DNA of 64,000 nt from Hymenobacter sp. PAMC 26628 (GTDB lineage: Bacteria > Bacteroidota > Bacteroidia > Cytophagales > Hymenobacteraceae). The stretch is from NCBI RefSeq assembly GCF_001562275.1, contig NZ_CP014304.1, positions 3,100,001 to 3,164,000 of the forward strand, written 5' to 3'. Shown here piece after piece: positions 33,465 through 43,446 of the stretch. Below the pieces are notes generated by a model. It saw only the letters and a program-made list of their open reading frames with translations, made no database searches and was not told the origin of the DNA. Within the stretch, counting starts at the first letter, position 1, and every line of letters starts with the position of its first letter. The position numbers were made by a program, and so were the translations under genes.

Positions 33465-33806
33465 GGGCAGGGGTTTGGGGCAAAAGTCGGCACCTCGGGC
33501 GAAAGTTTGTGCCGGTCCTCAAACGATGCAGGGGCCCCGGCCGTTATGGAGGCGGCGGATGTGAACAGGAAGCAGCGAACCCACCAGGCCGTCATGCTGA
33601 GCGCAGCCGAAGCATCTCTTCCGCTGACTAATCAATCCAATCGGCTGGTTAGTCAGCGGGCGAGATGCTTCGGCTGCGCTCAGCATGACGGCCTTGCGTA
33701 CTAGCATTTCTGCCAATTTTTTCCATAAACACTAAATATCCGCCCCGTTTCCGCGTCTACCCCAATTAGGGCCCCAAGGCCCGATTTCCTTCGCAATTCG
33801 TTCGCA
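33465..33806. other. Intergenic region between tesA and ybbA
   Basis: These 342 bp hold the divergent start regions of tesA and ybbA plus the palindromic repeat at 33587-33693. A CAAAAGTC sequence at 33481 (minus strand GACTTTTG) is a weak -7 candidate for tesA. I see no gene. Confidence 0.5.
33587..33693. repeat. GTCATGCTGAGCGCAGCCGA-type inverted repeat
   Basis: Outer arms begin GGCCGTCATGCTGAGCGCAG and end with its complement; inner arms CCGCTGACTAA / TTAGTCAGCGG also pair. A relative with AGCTTGTCGAAGCA in the arms lies at 52482-52580, and a degenerate trace at about 41061-41095. This is a dispersed palindrome family, not a gene. Confidence 0.85.
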
Positions 33807-34506
<700 letters not shown>

Positions 34507-34514
<8 letters not shown>

Positions 34515-37065
34515 GGCCCCGACGACGGAAGGCGCGGCCGGCTGGGGCTGGCTGCTGCGCATGGCCTGGCGCGACAGTCGCCGCGGCCGGGGCCGGCTGC
34601 TGCTGTTTGTGGCCGGCGTGGCGCTGGGCATCGCGGCGCTGGTGGGCATCAACTCGTTTGGCGACAACCTGGCGCGCAGCATCAACGAGCAGGCCCGCGA
34701 GCTGGTGGGCGCCGATCTGGTACTGTCGAGTAACCAGCCGTTTGATTCGACGCTGGTGCCGGCACTGCGGCGGCTGAGCCCGGTGCAGGCGCAGGAGCGG
34801 GCGTTTGGCTCGCTGGTGCAGTTCCCGCGGGTGCAGGGCGTGCGGCTGGCGCAGGTGCGCGGCATCACGGGCGGCTTCCCCTATTACGGCGAGTGGGACG
34901 TGCAGCCGCGCGCGGCGGTGGCGGCCTTCCGGGCCGGCCGCGGGGCCCTGGTGGACGACGTGCTGCTGAGCCAGTTTGGGGCGAAAGTGGGCGACTCGGT
35001 GCGCGTGGGCCGCAGCGGCTTTTTGATTTTGGGCACGGTGCTGCACACGCCGGGGCAGTCGGGCCTGGGCAGCGCGGTGGCGCCCACGGTGTTCGTGCCG
35101 GGGGCCCAGGTGGCGGCCACCGGGCTGGTGCAGCGCGGCAGCCGGGTGCAGTACCGGCAGTACTTCCAATTTGCGCCCACCGTGGACGTGGCGGCCCTTA
35201 TCAAGCCCTTCGAGGCCCGCTTCGACCGGGCCAACATTGACTCCGACACCGTGGCCAGCCGGCAGCAGCGCACCGGCCGCGCCTTCCACGACCTCACCCG
35301 CTACCTGAGCCTGGTGGCCTTCGTGGCGCTGCTGCTGGGCTGCGTGGGCGTGGCCAGCACGGTCAGCCTCTACGTGCGCGAGAAGCTGGCCGCCGTGGCC
35401 GTGCTGCGCTGCCTGGGCGCCAGCGGCCGCCAGGCGCTGCTTATTTACCTGATTCAGACGGCCGGGCTGGGCCTGCTGGGGGCCCTGATTGGGGCCGCCT
35501 TGGGGGCCGGGGTGCAGGCGGTTTTGCCGCGCGTGCTCGGCGATTTTCTACCGGTGGCGGTGCGCGTGGGCGTGTCGTGGCCGGCCATTGCCACCGGCGT
35601 GGGCGCGGGGCTGGGGCTGGCGGTGCTGTTTGCGCTGCTGCCGCTGCTGAGCATCCGGCGGGTGGCGCCGCTGCGGGTACTGCGCGCCGCGTTTGAGGCC
35701 GATACGGCCGCGCCCGACCCGCTGCGCGGGCTGGTGCTGGGCGTGCTGGCGCTGGGCATCCTGGGCTTTGCGTACCTGCAAACCCACGAGTGGAAGCTGG
35801 CCCTGGGCTTCGGCGCGGGGCTGGCGGCGGCGCTGGGGGCCCTGGCCGGCCTGGGCTGGGCCCTGACGTGGGCCGTGCGCCGCTACTTTCCCGGCGGCTG
35901 GGGCTACGTGTGGCGGCAGGGGCTGGCCAACTTGTACCGCCCCCAAAACCAGACGCTTACGCTCATCATCTCCATCGGTCTGGGCACGTTCCTGCTGGCT
36001 ACGCTATACCTCACCCAGGGCCTGCTGCTGAGCCGCGTGGCCACCGCCGATTCGGGCAAGCAGCCCAATCTGGTGCTCTACGACATTCAGCCCGAGCAGC
36101 GCGCTGGTGTGGAGGCGCTACTTGTCCAGCGCAACTTACCCATTGTGCAGCGCGTGCCCATCGTCACGATGCGCCTCTCGGCTATCAACCGCCGCACGGT
36201 GACGCAACTAAAGCGGGACACCGCGGGCGGCAAAGGCATTCCGGCCTGGATCCTGTCGCGCGAGTACCGCGTGACGTACCGCGACACGCTGAGCGCCAGC
36301 GAGAAACTAACCGCCGGCACCCTCCCCCGCCGGGGCCCCACCGGCACGCCCTACGTGTCGGTGGACAACTCCTACTTCGAGCGGGCCAAGCTGAAACTCG
36401 GCGACACGCTCACCTTCAACGTGCAGGGGGCCCCGCTGGTGGCCATCGTGGGCGGCACCCGCGAGGTGGACTGGAGCCGGGTGCAGACCAACTTCCTGGT
36501 GCTCTTCCCGAAGGGCGTGCTGGAGGAAGCCCCGCAGTTCCACGTCATCCTCACGCGCACGCCCAACACGGCGGCGCTGGGCGCGGTGCAGCAGGCCCTG
36601 GTGCGGCAGTTCCCCAACGTGTCGGCCCTTGATTTGGGGCTGATTCTGCAAACCGTAGATGACATTTTGAGCAAGATTTCGTTCGTGGTCCGCTTTATGG
36701 CGGGCTTCAGCATCGCCACCGGCCTGCTGGTGCTGGCCAGCTCGGTGGTGGTGAGCCGCTACCAGCGCGTGCGCGAAAGCGTGCTGCTGCGCACCCTGGG
36801 GGCCAGCCGCCGCCAAATTTTGCGCATCACGCTGGTCGAGTATGCGCTGCTGGGCCTGTTGGCCTCGCTGGCCGGCATCATGCTGTCGGGGCTGGCGGCG
36901 TGGGCCCTGGCCACGTGGGTGTTCGATTCGCCCTACGCGCCCAACCTGCTGCCGCTGCTGGGCCTGGCGGCGGGCGTGGCGGCCCTCACGGCGGCCATCG
37001 GCCTCTTCAACAGCCGCGACGTGCTGACCCGCCCGCCGCTGGAAGTGCTGCGCGCCGAAGGCTAA
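34507..37065 (+). CDS. ybbP: ABC transporter permease with two FtsX domains (YbbP type)
   Basis: An 852-residue inner-membrane protein starting with GTG within the end of ybbA. One membrane helix lies near residue 35. The first FtsX triplet is around 265-390, further helices and a second large extracytoplasmic domain follow, and the second FtsX triplet is around 715-840. The coupling segments EKLAAVAVLRCLGASGRQA and ESVLLRTLGASRRQILRI are near duplicates, as expected. Length and architecture match YbbP. Its substrate is unknown. A decayed copy of its last ~25 codons lies at 38541-38621. Confidence 0.9.
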
Positions 37066-37140
37066 ACCAAGCCACGTCTTAATTTGCCAGCCAATGGCCG
37101 CTGGTCCCACTGCCGGGGCCAGCGGCCCACTTGCGATAAA

Positions 37141-37695
37141 ATGAGGACAGATTACTCCTGGTTATTGCCTGGGCTGCTCAGCTGCTTGCTACTCCAAGCA
37201 CCCCGTTTGGCCTGCGCGCAGCAGGTATTTTTGCCGAAGGTGGCCCCCAATGCCAACGTCGGGGACATTGCTTTTGACCCCGCCACGGACCGCGCCGACT
37301 TCAAACGTTGCGGCGAGGGCCAGTACGACGTGCCCCAGTACTACCAAAGCAAAACGGCCTACGCCGGCGGCACCCAGGCCCTGCGGCAGCTTCTCGTCAC
37401 CCCCAGCCTGCCCCGCGGAACCGCGGCGCTGAGCGGCTACGTCACGGTTCGCTTCCTCGTCAACTGCCACGGCGACACCGACCGGTTCCGGGTTACGCAA
37501 ATCGACGCCGATTACCGGCCGGCGCAGTTCAGCCCGGCCCTTGTGGCCGAGTTGCTCCGCCGCACCAAGGCTTTGCACGGCTGGCAGCCCGGCCACTTTC
37601 CCGGGCCCGGGGCCCACCAAGGCGAAGCCCTGGATTGCTACTGTTACTTGATGTTCAAGATTATCCACGGCCGCGTAGTCGATATTTTGCCATGA
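37141..37695 (+). CDS. Secreted protein with a TonB-C-like domain
   Basis: A 184-residue protein with a signal peptide (cleavage near ACAQQ). The central part LSGYVTVRFLVNCHGDTDRF, then GWQPG and a final strand around KIIHGRVV resemble the C-terminal domain of TonB-like energy transducers, but without a membrane anchor. A Cys pair, DCYCY, lies near the end. It overlaps the following gene by 4 bp (ATGA), so the two are translated together. Confidence 0.65.
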   Translation: MRTDYSWLLPGLLSCLLLQAPRLACAQQVFLPKVAPNANVGDIAFDPATDRADFKRCGEGQYDVPQYYQSKTAYAGGTQALRQLLVTPSLPRGTAALSGYVTVRFLVNCHGDTDRFRVTQIDADYRPAQFSPALVAELLRRTKALHGWQPGHFPGPGAHQGEALDCYCYLMFKIIHGRVVDILP

Positions 37696-38522
37696 AAAAG
37701 CTGCTACTAGCCCTGGCGTGCTCGCTGGGGGCCCCAGCGGCGCGGGCGCAGGACGTGAACTGCGCCCTGTACCCGCCCGGTAGCCCTTGCCGGCGGGCTT
37801 GCGACCTGTACGAGTCGCCCGCGCGGGAAGCCACCAGCCAGGGCAGTGCCCGCTCCCAGCAATACTTCGACGAAGTGCTGGCGCTGTGCCCCACGTTTGC
37901 CGCGGCCTTGCGCGAGAAGGCCGTGCCCTACCTCAAGCGGGGCGATTTTGGCACCTGGAAGAAAATGATGGACGAAGTAGTGCGGCTGCAACCCGCGCAG
38001 TACCTGGGCTACCGGGGCTGGTGCCGCTTCGAGTTTTTGCGTGACTACCAGGGCGCGGCGGCCGACCTGACCCGGCTGCTGGCCCTCACCCACGGCAACG
38101 CCGGCTACAGCAACGACGGCGACTACGATTTGCGCATCGTGCTGGCGTTGTGCAAGCGCGAGCTGGGCGACCCCCGGGGGGCCCTGGCCGTGTTCAACCA
38201 GTGCATTCAAGCCAACGAAGCGCAGCAGCGCGTGGGCCTCTACGACTACTTGCACCGCGGCGTGACCCGGCTTCGGACCGGTGACTACGCCGGGGCCCTG
38301 CGCGACTTCAAGCGCGAACAAGGGCAAGCCAAGGAGCTGGCCGATACCGAGTATTACGTCGGCTTGGCCTACCGGCGGCAGAAAAATAAAGCCCTGGCCC
38401 GGCAGCATTTTGTTCGGGCCGAAGCCCTGTTCCAGCAAGGCCACCGCCGCTACCACGACTACTGCGAGCCACTGGATGCCGTGTACCTGGCAGATATTCA
38501 GCAAGCCCTGGCAAGCAGATGA
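37692..38522 (+). CDS. Secreted tetratricopeptide-repeat protein
   Basis: A 276-residue protein with a signal peptide (MKKLLLALACSLGAPAARA). It contains about four TPR-like helical pairs, for example YLGYRGWCRFEFLRDYQGAA, YLHRGVTRLRTGDYAGALRD and YYVGLAYRRQKNKALARQHF. TPRs bind protein partners, and the coupled upstream gene is an obvious candidate. The upstream open frame is antisense or out of frame with the previous gene and was ignored. Confidence 0.8.
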   Translation: MKKLLLALACSLGAPAARAQDVNCALYPPGSPCRRACDLYESPAREATSQGSARSQQYFDEVLALCPTFAAALREKAVPYLKRGDFGTWKKMMDEVVRLQPAQYLGYRGWCRFEFLRDYQGAAADLTRLLALTHGNAGYSNDGDYDLRIVLALCKRELGDPRGALAVFNQCIQANEAQQRVGLYDYLHRGVTRLRTGDYAGALRDFKREQGQAKELADTEYYVGLAYRRQKNKALARQHFVRAEALFQQGHRRYHDYCEPLDAVYLADIQQALASR

Positions 38523-38540
38523 GCGAAGGGCGAAAACGGC

Positions 38541-38621
38541 GCGGCGGCCGTTGCTGGCCTACTCCACCGCCGCGCCTTACTGACCCGTCCCGCCTTGGAA
38601 ATACTGCATGCGGAAGGCTAA
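38541..38621 (+). pseudogene. Relic of a ybbP-like permease 3' end
   Basis: In one frame this stretch reads GLLHRRALLTRPALEILHAE followed by G and a stop, aligning with the YbbP C-terminus GLFNSRDVLTRPPLEVLRAE plus G and stop (14 of 21 identical by eye). Nothing upstream of it is intact. It marks either a lost second permease gene or a duplication made when the two genes at 37141-38522 were acquired. Confidence 0.65.
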
Positions 38622-38670
38622 AAGGCTGTTTGAGTTAATTTTTTGGGCCTGGAACGGTGCAGAGGAACCA

Positions 38671-38692
38671 CTGATCACGCACAACTGACAAC
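38671..38692. repeat. Short copy of the CAACTGACAAC repeat family
   Basis: A copy of the GCACAACTGACAACAAA type just ahead of the terminator at 38693. It matches the family described at 9906-9984 and 54491-54524 only over its core. Confidence 0.45.
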
Positions 38693-38740
38693 AAAAAGCC
38701 CCCGGCACGACCGTTGTTACGGTTGCGCCGGGGGCTTTTT
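38693..38740. terminator. Bidirectional terminator hairpin
   Basis: AAAAAGCCCCCGGC (38693-38706) pairs with GCCGGGGGCTTTTT (38727-38740) around a 20-nt loop. It has A-run and T-run flanks on both sides and sits beside the stop of the convergent PA2169-like gene. Confidence 0.85.
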
Positions 38741-38753
38741 CAGGCTGCGTTGG

Positions 38754-39503
38754 CTAGCGCTGCTGCGCCGTCAACTGCTTGAGGTGCTTGTAGGTCTTCC
38801 TCGACTGGCTGAATTGCTTTTTCACGGCGTCGCGCATTTCGCCCTTGAGGGCTTTGCGGCGCAGCGCCTTTTTATAGGCCCGGATGGCCCAACGCTCACC
38901 GAACACGTTGGCGGCCAGGATGGACTTCTCGTCGCGGCCGGTCACGGCGGCTTGGGCGTCCATCAGCTTGCGGTACAGCTTGCCTTTGAGCGTGGTACCG
39001 GTTTCGCGCTCGCCGCCCAGCTTGTTAAGGTAGCTGTTCAGGGTGCTGGAAAATTGTTGGCTCTGGGCCACCAGCAGCTCGTAATAGCCGCGCAAGTCGG
39101 CCTCTTTGGATTCGGCCACGGCGCGCTTGTAACCTTCGGTGCGGTCGTTGACGAACAGCAGCAGCTGGTCGAGGGCGGCGGCTTTGCGCTTGGCTTTGCC
39201 TTTTTTCTTGGGGGCCACCAAGTAAGTCAGGCCCAGCGCCACCAGGGCGCCGCCCACCACTTTCTGGGTAGTGCTGAGAGAATTAAAGCCGCTAACGGTT
39301 TTGTCGCTGGCCTCTTTGACAGAAGTAACGGCCTTATCGCTGGCCTCTTTGACAGAAGTAATGGCCTTATTGCTGGCTTCTTTGACGGAAGCCGGCACTT
39401 TATCGATTAAATCAGCCACCGGGCCGTCGGTGATGGCGTTCTTGGTTTTGTCGATCAGGTCTTTGGCCTTATCGGCGGGTGCGGAATTCGGGAGATTGTC
39501 CAT
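38754..39503 (-). CDS. PA2169/DUF2383-like four-helix-bundle protein with 11-residue repeats
   Basis: A 249-residue protein. Residues 1-70 contain three near-identical 11-residue repeats of the form TSVKEASDKAV, encoded by 33-bp DNA repeats at about 39300-39390. A short hydrophobic segment (VVGGALVALGLTYLVA, about 82-97) may anchor it. The rest is a helical bundle starting LDQLLLFVNDRTEGYKRAVA, which resembles the PA2169 family, then a lysine/arginine-rich tail. The amphipathic 11-mers resemble LEA-like stress proteins. Function is unknown. Confidence 0.72.
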   Translation of the reverse strand: MDNLPNSAPADKAKDLIDKTKNAITDGPVADLIDKVPASVKEASNKAITSVKEASDKAVTSVKEASDKTVSGFNSLSTTQKVVGGALVALGLTYLVAPKKKGKAKRKAAALDQLLLFVNDRTEGYKRAVAESKEADLRGYYELLVAQSQQFSSTLNSYLNKLGGERETGTTLKGKLYRKLMDAQAAVTGRDEKSILAANVFGERWAIRAYKKALRRKALKGEMRDAVKKQFSQSRKTYKHLKQLTAQQR

Positions 39504-39643
39504 GTTGCGAAGAAAATTTAATTAGAACATTCGCCTATACGGGCCCGCGGCCAAGTCGTTAAGTACAATTTTTAGTGGCCGCCGCTGGGGCCCCAATCTG
39601 CCGCGTTCCGTAGGGCCGCTTTCCACTACCTCGGTTGAACACA

Positions 39644-41014
39644 CTAACGCCGCGAGGCCGCGCTCACGGCGTCCACTCCAGCACCGATACGGGCTGGGGG
39701 CAGGCCTTCCAGGGTTTCGCCGTCCCCCTGGCCGGTGCGCTGGATGAACAGGTTCAGCACCTTGGTTTGCTTCCAGCGCTCGGTATCGTAGGTGGGTTCC
39801 CAGTTGCCGAGGCCGGCGGTGGGGAAGTCCTGCACAGCCCACTGGGGGCGGGCCAGGTCGGGGCAGGTGGCCAGCGAGGCCTTGTCGCCGCGCTCAGCGT
39901 CGCGGAACACCACGTAGACCGCCGTTTTGCCGGCCAGGGTGCGCACCAGCACCTGGGGCCGGGCGATGGGGATCTTCTCCGTGCCGCCGCCGCTCAGGCT
40001 GAAGGGCGTGGGGTGCGCTGCGACACTTGGCTGACCTGCCAGCGCTTGCCGTCGTGGTACACCAGCTGGTACTGGTACTGCGGCACGGCCCGCCGGGCGC
40101 CAGTAGGTGGCAATGTAGGGCCGGCCCTGGGCGTCGCCGCACATCGAAGTTTGGTTAATCAGCTCACTTTTTTGCGGGATGCGAAGGGCGTACTCGGCGG
40201 TGGCTTCGGTGATGGGCAGCTGGTAGGCTTCGCCGGTGCTTTTCTGCCGGGTGCGGCCGCCGTCGCGCGAGCGGGCGTAGGCCAGGTCGTGGTTGGTGGC
40301 CACGTCGGGCGTTTCGCGCCACACCCACGAAATATGGAACGTGCCCTGCTCGTCGACGGCGGCCTGCCAGTAGGCGTTGCGTTGGCCCTGGCCGTCGATG
40401 AGCACGGTGTGCAGGCGCGTCCAGCGCTGGTTTTTCACGTCGTAGCGGTTCATCACCAAGTTGCCGTTGCCCGAGCCGCCCTCGCGGTAAAGGAACGCCA
40501 GGTCGCCGCTCGGGAAGCGGTGAAACTCGGGGTCGCTCACCTTGTCTTCCTGCTGGCCGGTCATGGGCAGCATGGGGCCCAGCGCCAGGGCCCCGGGGCG
40601 CAGGCCGCGGTTGTAGTGCAGCCGGTTGTTGTGGTGGTCGTAGGCGATGTGCAGGTAGCCAGCGCCGTCCACCATCAGGCTAATGTCGTTGTGGGCGTCT
40701 TCGACGTGGCCGCGATAGGCGGTTTTCTGCACCTGCCAGGGGCCCCGGGGCAGCGTGCGCTTGGCCAGCACGAGGTAGCCGGCCGAATCGTAAAAGGCGG
40801 TAAACTGCTCGTTTTTAAAGGTCGCCAGCGAGTTTTTGCGGAACACGGCCGTATTCACCGCGTTGCGCGCCCAGCCGTAGCCCACCACGCTGGCGGGCGC
40901 CTGGGCCCGCAGGGGCCCCGCCAGCAGCAGAAGTATGGACAGGGCGGCGCTGGCTTTGTATAGCCCGTTCAGCGGCCGGGCGGCTAGGGGAAAGGCGTGG
41001 GCCATCAGAAGCAA
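39644..41014 (-). CDS. BNR-4-type repeat protein, with two compensating frameshifts
   Basis: A 456-residue secreted beta-propeller-like protein. A signal peptide ends near GPLRAQAP. Repeated YLVLAKR-, LHIAYDHHNNRLHYNRG- and FHISWVWRETPD-type blades with SRDGGRT match the BNR-4 group found near polysaccharide-degradation genes. Between about 40010 and 40095 the reading frame is wrong: the annotated frame gives Ala/Pro-rich nonsense, while another frame gives VPQYQYQLVYHDGKRWQVSQ. Two nearby indels therefore cancel out. Either the protein has a scrambled patch of about 28 residues or the sequence has errors there. Confidence 0.72.
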   Translation of the reverse strand: MLLMAHAFPLAARPLNGLYKASAALSILLLLAGPLRAQAPASVVGYGWARNAVNTAVFRKNSLATFKNEQFTAFYDSAGYLVLAKRTLPRGPWQVQKTAYRGHVEDAHNDISLMVDGAGYLHIAYDHHNNRLHYNRGLRPGALALGPMLPMTGQQEDKVSDPEFHRFPSGDLAFLYREGGSGNGNLVMNRYDVKNQRWTRLHTVLIDGQGQRNAYWQAAVDEQGTFHISWVWRETPDVATNHDLAYARSRDGGRTRQKSTGEAYQLPITEATAEYALRIPQKSELINQTSMCGDAQGRPYIATYWRPAGRAAVPVPAGVPRRQALAGQPSVAAHPTPFSLSGGGTEKIPIARPQVLVRTLAGKTAVYVVFRDAERGDKASLATCPDLARPQWAVQDFPTAGLGNWEPTYDTERWKQTKVLNLFIQRTGQGDGETLEGLPPARIGAGVDAVSAASRR

Positions 41015-41213
41015 ACAGGCAAATAATTACTCATAAAGAAGCTCTTACAGCTAACTGAACGTCATGCTCATGTGGCGTCCGCGCAGCATGACCGTCTTTT
41101 TGGTAAGCGCCTACTCGCGCACGACTACTTGGCGGCACAATAGTAGCCGCCGGGGGCCCCGGGGAGCGGGGGCATTTTCGGGAACCAGGGGCCCTGAATT
41201 CGGATTGGGGGCC

Positions 41214-43077
41214 CTAGGCCTCGGCAGGAGTAGCTGTGGCGGCCGAGCGGTGCGGCCCCCCGCCGATGGTACCAATCCACAGCGTGCCAGCGCGGTCGAG
41301 CAGCAGCGGCCAGGTGTAGCTGACGCTCAATCCATCAACTCCGTTGGGGTTGGCCACAAACTGCCGGAGCAGCACCAGCGAATCGGGCAACACGCGCAGC
41401 TTCAGCAGGCCCGCGTCGCGGGTGCTGGCCCATAGCACGTCGTGGGGCCGGTCATAAAGCAAAAACATGGACTGGTCGGTGGGTAGTTCGGCGCGGCCGT
41501 CGGGCCCGTAGCGGCGCAGGCCCTGGGCCAGCGAGGCCGCCCACACGGTGCCGTAGCGGTCTTCGGCCAGGCTCTCGACGCTGCCCTGCGGCACGCCAGC
41601 GGGCCGGGTGCAGGGCACCAGCTGCTCGCGGGCGGTGCCGGGGCGGCGCAACTGCCACAGCCCCTGGTTGATGGTGCCCACCCAGAGGGTGCCGTCGGCG
41701 GTTTGAGCCAGGGCCAATACGTCGGTGCCGGCGGTGTGGCTAGGCTGCGCGGGGCTCAGGTAGTTGCGGTAGGTGCGGCGGGCCAGGTCATAGCACGAAA
41801 AGCCGTTGCGGGTGCCAATCCAAAGCCGGTCGTGGGCTTCTTCCTTATAGATGGCGTTCACGAAGTTGCTGGCCAACGCGGGCTACCCGGCCAACGCGCC
41901 TTGGCGCTGCAAGTTGTGGAACGGCTTCTGGCGCAGGTCTACCTTATTAAGGCCCCCGGCCGAAGCCGCCAGCCACAGCACTTGGTTGCGGTCTTCAAAT
42001 ACCTGGTGCACGCGCTCGGAATTGATGCTGTTCGGGTCGTTGTCGACGGGCAGGAACTGGCTGTAATGGTCGAGGCGCAGCGGCAACTCGGTACCGGTGG
42101 CCGCAGCGGCCTCCCACAGGTGCAAGCCGTAGGTGGTGCCCACCCACAGCCGCCCAAACGAATCGAGCAGCACCGATTGAATATCGGCGTAGGGCGTGGG
42201 CAAGGCCTTGGCCACCAGGGGCCCCGGGGCACGGCGCTGGGCGCTGGCTACCCACAATACCTGGCGGTCGGTGCCCACCCACAGGTCGCCGCGGCGGTCG
42301 AGGTGCAGCGCGCGCACGTTGGGGGCCCCAGCCAGCGCGGCCGCCAGGTCCCCCGCCCCGGCTGGGATGCGCGTGTCGAGGCAGCGCAGGCCGGCGCCCA
42401 TGGTGCCCACCCACAGGCGACCGTCGGCATCGAGGGCCAGGGCGGCGGCGTGATAGGCTAGCCCCGGCTGAGGCCCCGGCTGCGGCACCCGGCGCAGCGC
42501 CACCAGCCGGCGCTGGCCGTCAAAGCGCAGGGCAAACAGGCCGTTGCGCTCGGTACCCACCCACAGCTGGCCACCGGGGCCGGCGGCCAGGGCTACCACG
42601 CTGGCCTGGCTCAGCAGGCGGGCCAGGCGGCGGTGCGCGGGGCCGGCGTAGCGCGCGTTGATGGGTTGGAAGCGGTTGTGGTCGGCGTCGTAGAGGCTGA
42701 GGCCCGCGCTTTCGGCCCCAGCCCAAAGGCGGCCGTCGGGCCCCACGTGCAGCGCCCGAATGCGGTTGGCGGGCAGGCCAGGGGGTTGTTGGGCAGGGTG
42801 TAGGCTTGCAGCTTGCAGCCGTCGTAGCGGTTGATGCCCTTGTTGGTGCCCACCCACAGGAAGCCGGCGTGGTCCTGGGCCACCGCCATGGCGTCGCTGT
42901 GCGCCAAGCCCTTGTCCACGGTCAGGTGCTCGAAGCGGAACGCGCTAGGGGCCCCCGGCAACCCCGGGGCCCCAACGGCGCCAGGGCTGCCGGGGCCCCC
43001 AGCGCAGCTCGCAGCCACAGGCACAGCACCAGCAAAACCGCGCACCGCGCACCGGAGAAAAAGCGAATCAGTGACAT
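41214..43077 (-). pseudogene. Broken two-component-regulator propeller sensor (hybrid-sensor type)
   Basis: The signal peptide MSLIRFFSGARCAVLLVLCL starts at 43077. The sensor body then runs through three different frames: FRFEHLTVDKGLAHSDAMAV (to about 42790), a long middle part ending near 41883, and a last part from 41876 to 41214. Propeller motifs recur (LWVGTNKGINRYDG, LWVGTERNGLFAL, LWIGTIGGG). At least three frameshifts are needed, and the Y_Y_Y, kinase and receiver domains expected after the propeller are missing. It is probably the dead sensor of the neighbouring SusC locus. Confidence 0.78.
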
Positions 43078-43446
43078 TTCAGTAGTGGAGAAAGCTAAAA
43101 AAGTACTACTAAAGTTCTGAGCGAAACCGCCGCATACATGTATAAGCAATTATCAATCAATAACATAATTCAACGCCCCGCCGGGACTAATCCGCCGCCC
43201 ATTCGCAAAGGAAAGCGTGACCAATTTACCCCCGCCCTTTGCCCAAAAATACCCCCTAGCGCAGTGCCGGGCCCCGGTACTTTTAGGCCAGCCGAGCCCC
43301 ACGGCCATTCGCCGCCGGGCAGTCCATCGCCTGCAAGGATAATGATTGTTCCGCCAGCGGCTCCCCTGCTCCCACCTGCCCGGGCCCCCGGTCTGCACTT
43401 TTCTCACCCGTCCCGGCGCTTGCCGGACCCTTAATTTTTTGTTTAT
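43078..43446. other. Intergenic region between the sensor relic and the SusC relic
   Basis: These 369 bp hold the divergent start regions of the two broken genes. An AT-rich block near 43135-43170 may be a promoter remnant. No TAnnTTTG box near the SusC start convinced me, and I see no gene. Confidence 0.5.

Noticed and set aside
41061..41095. A third full copy of the TCATGCTGAGC palindrome
   Set aside because: Only the outer GTCATGCT / AGCATGAC pieces pair; the rest is too degraded to annotate separately.
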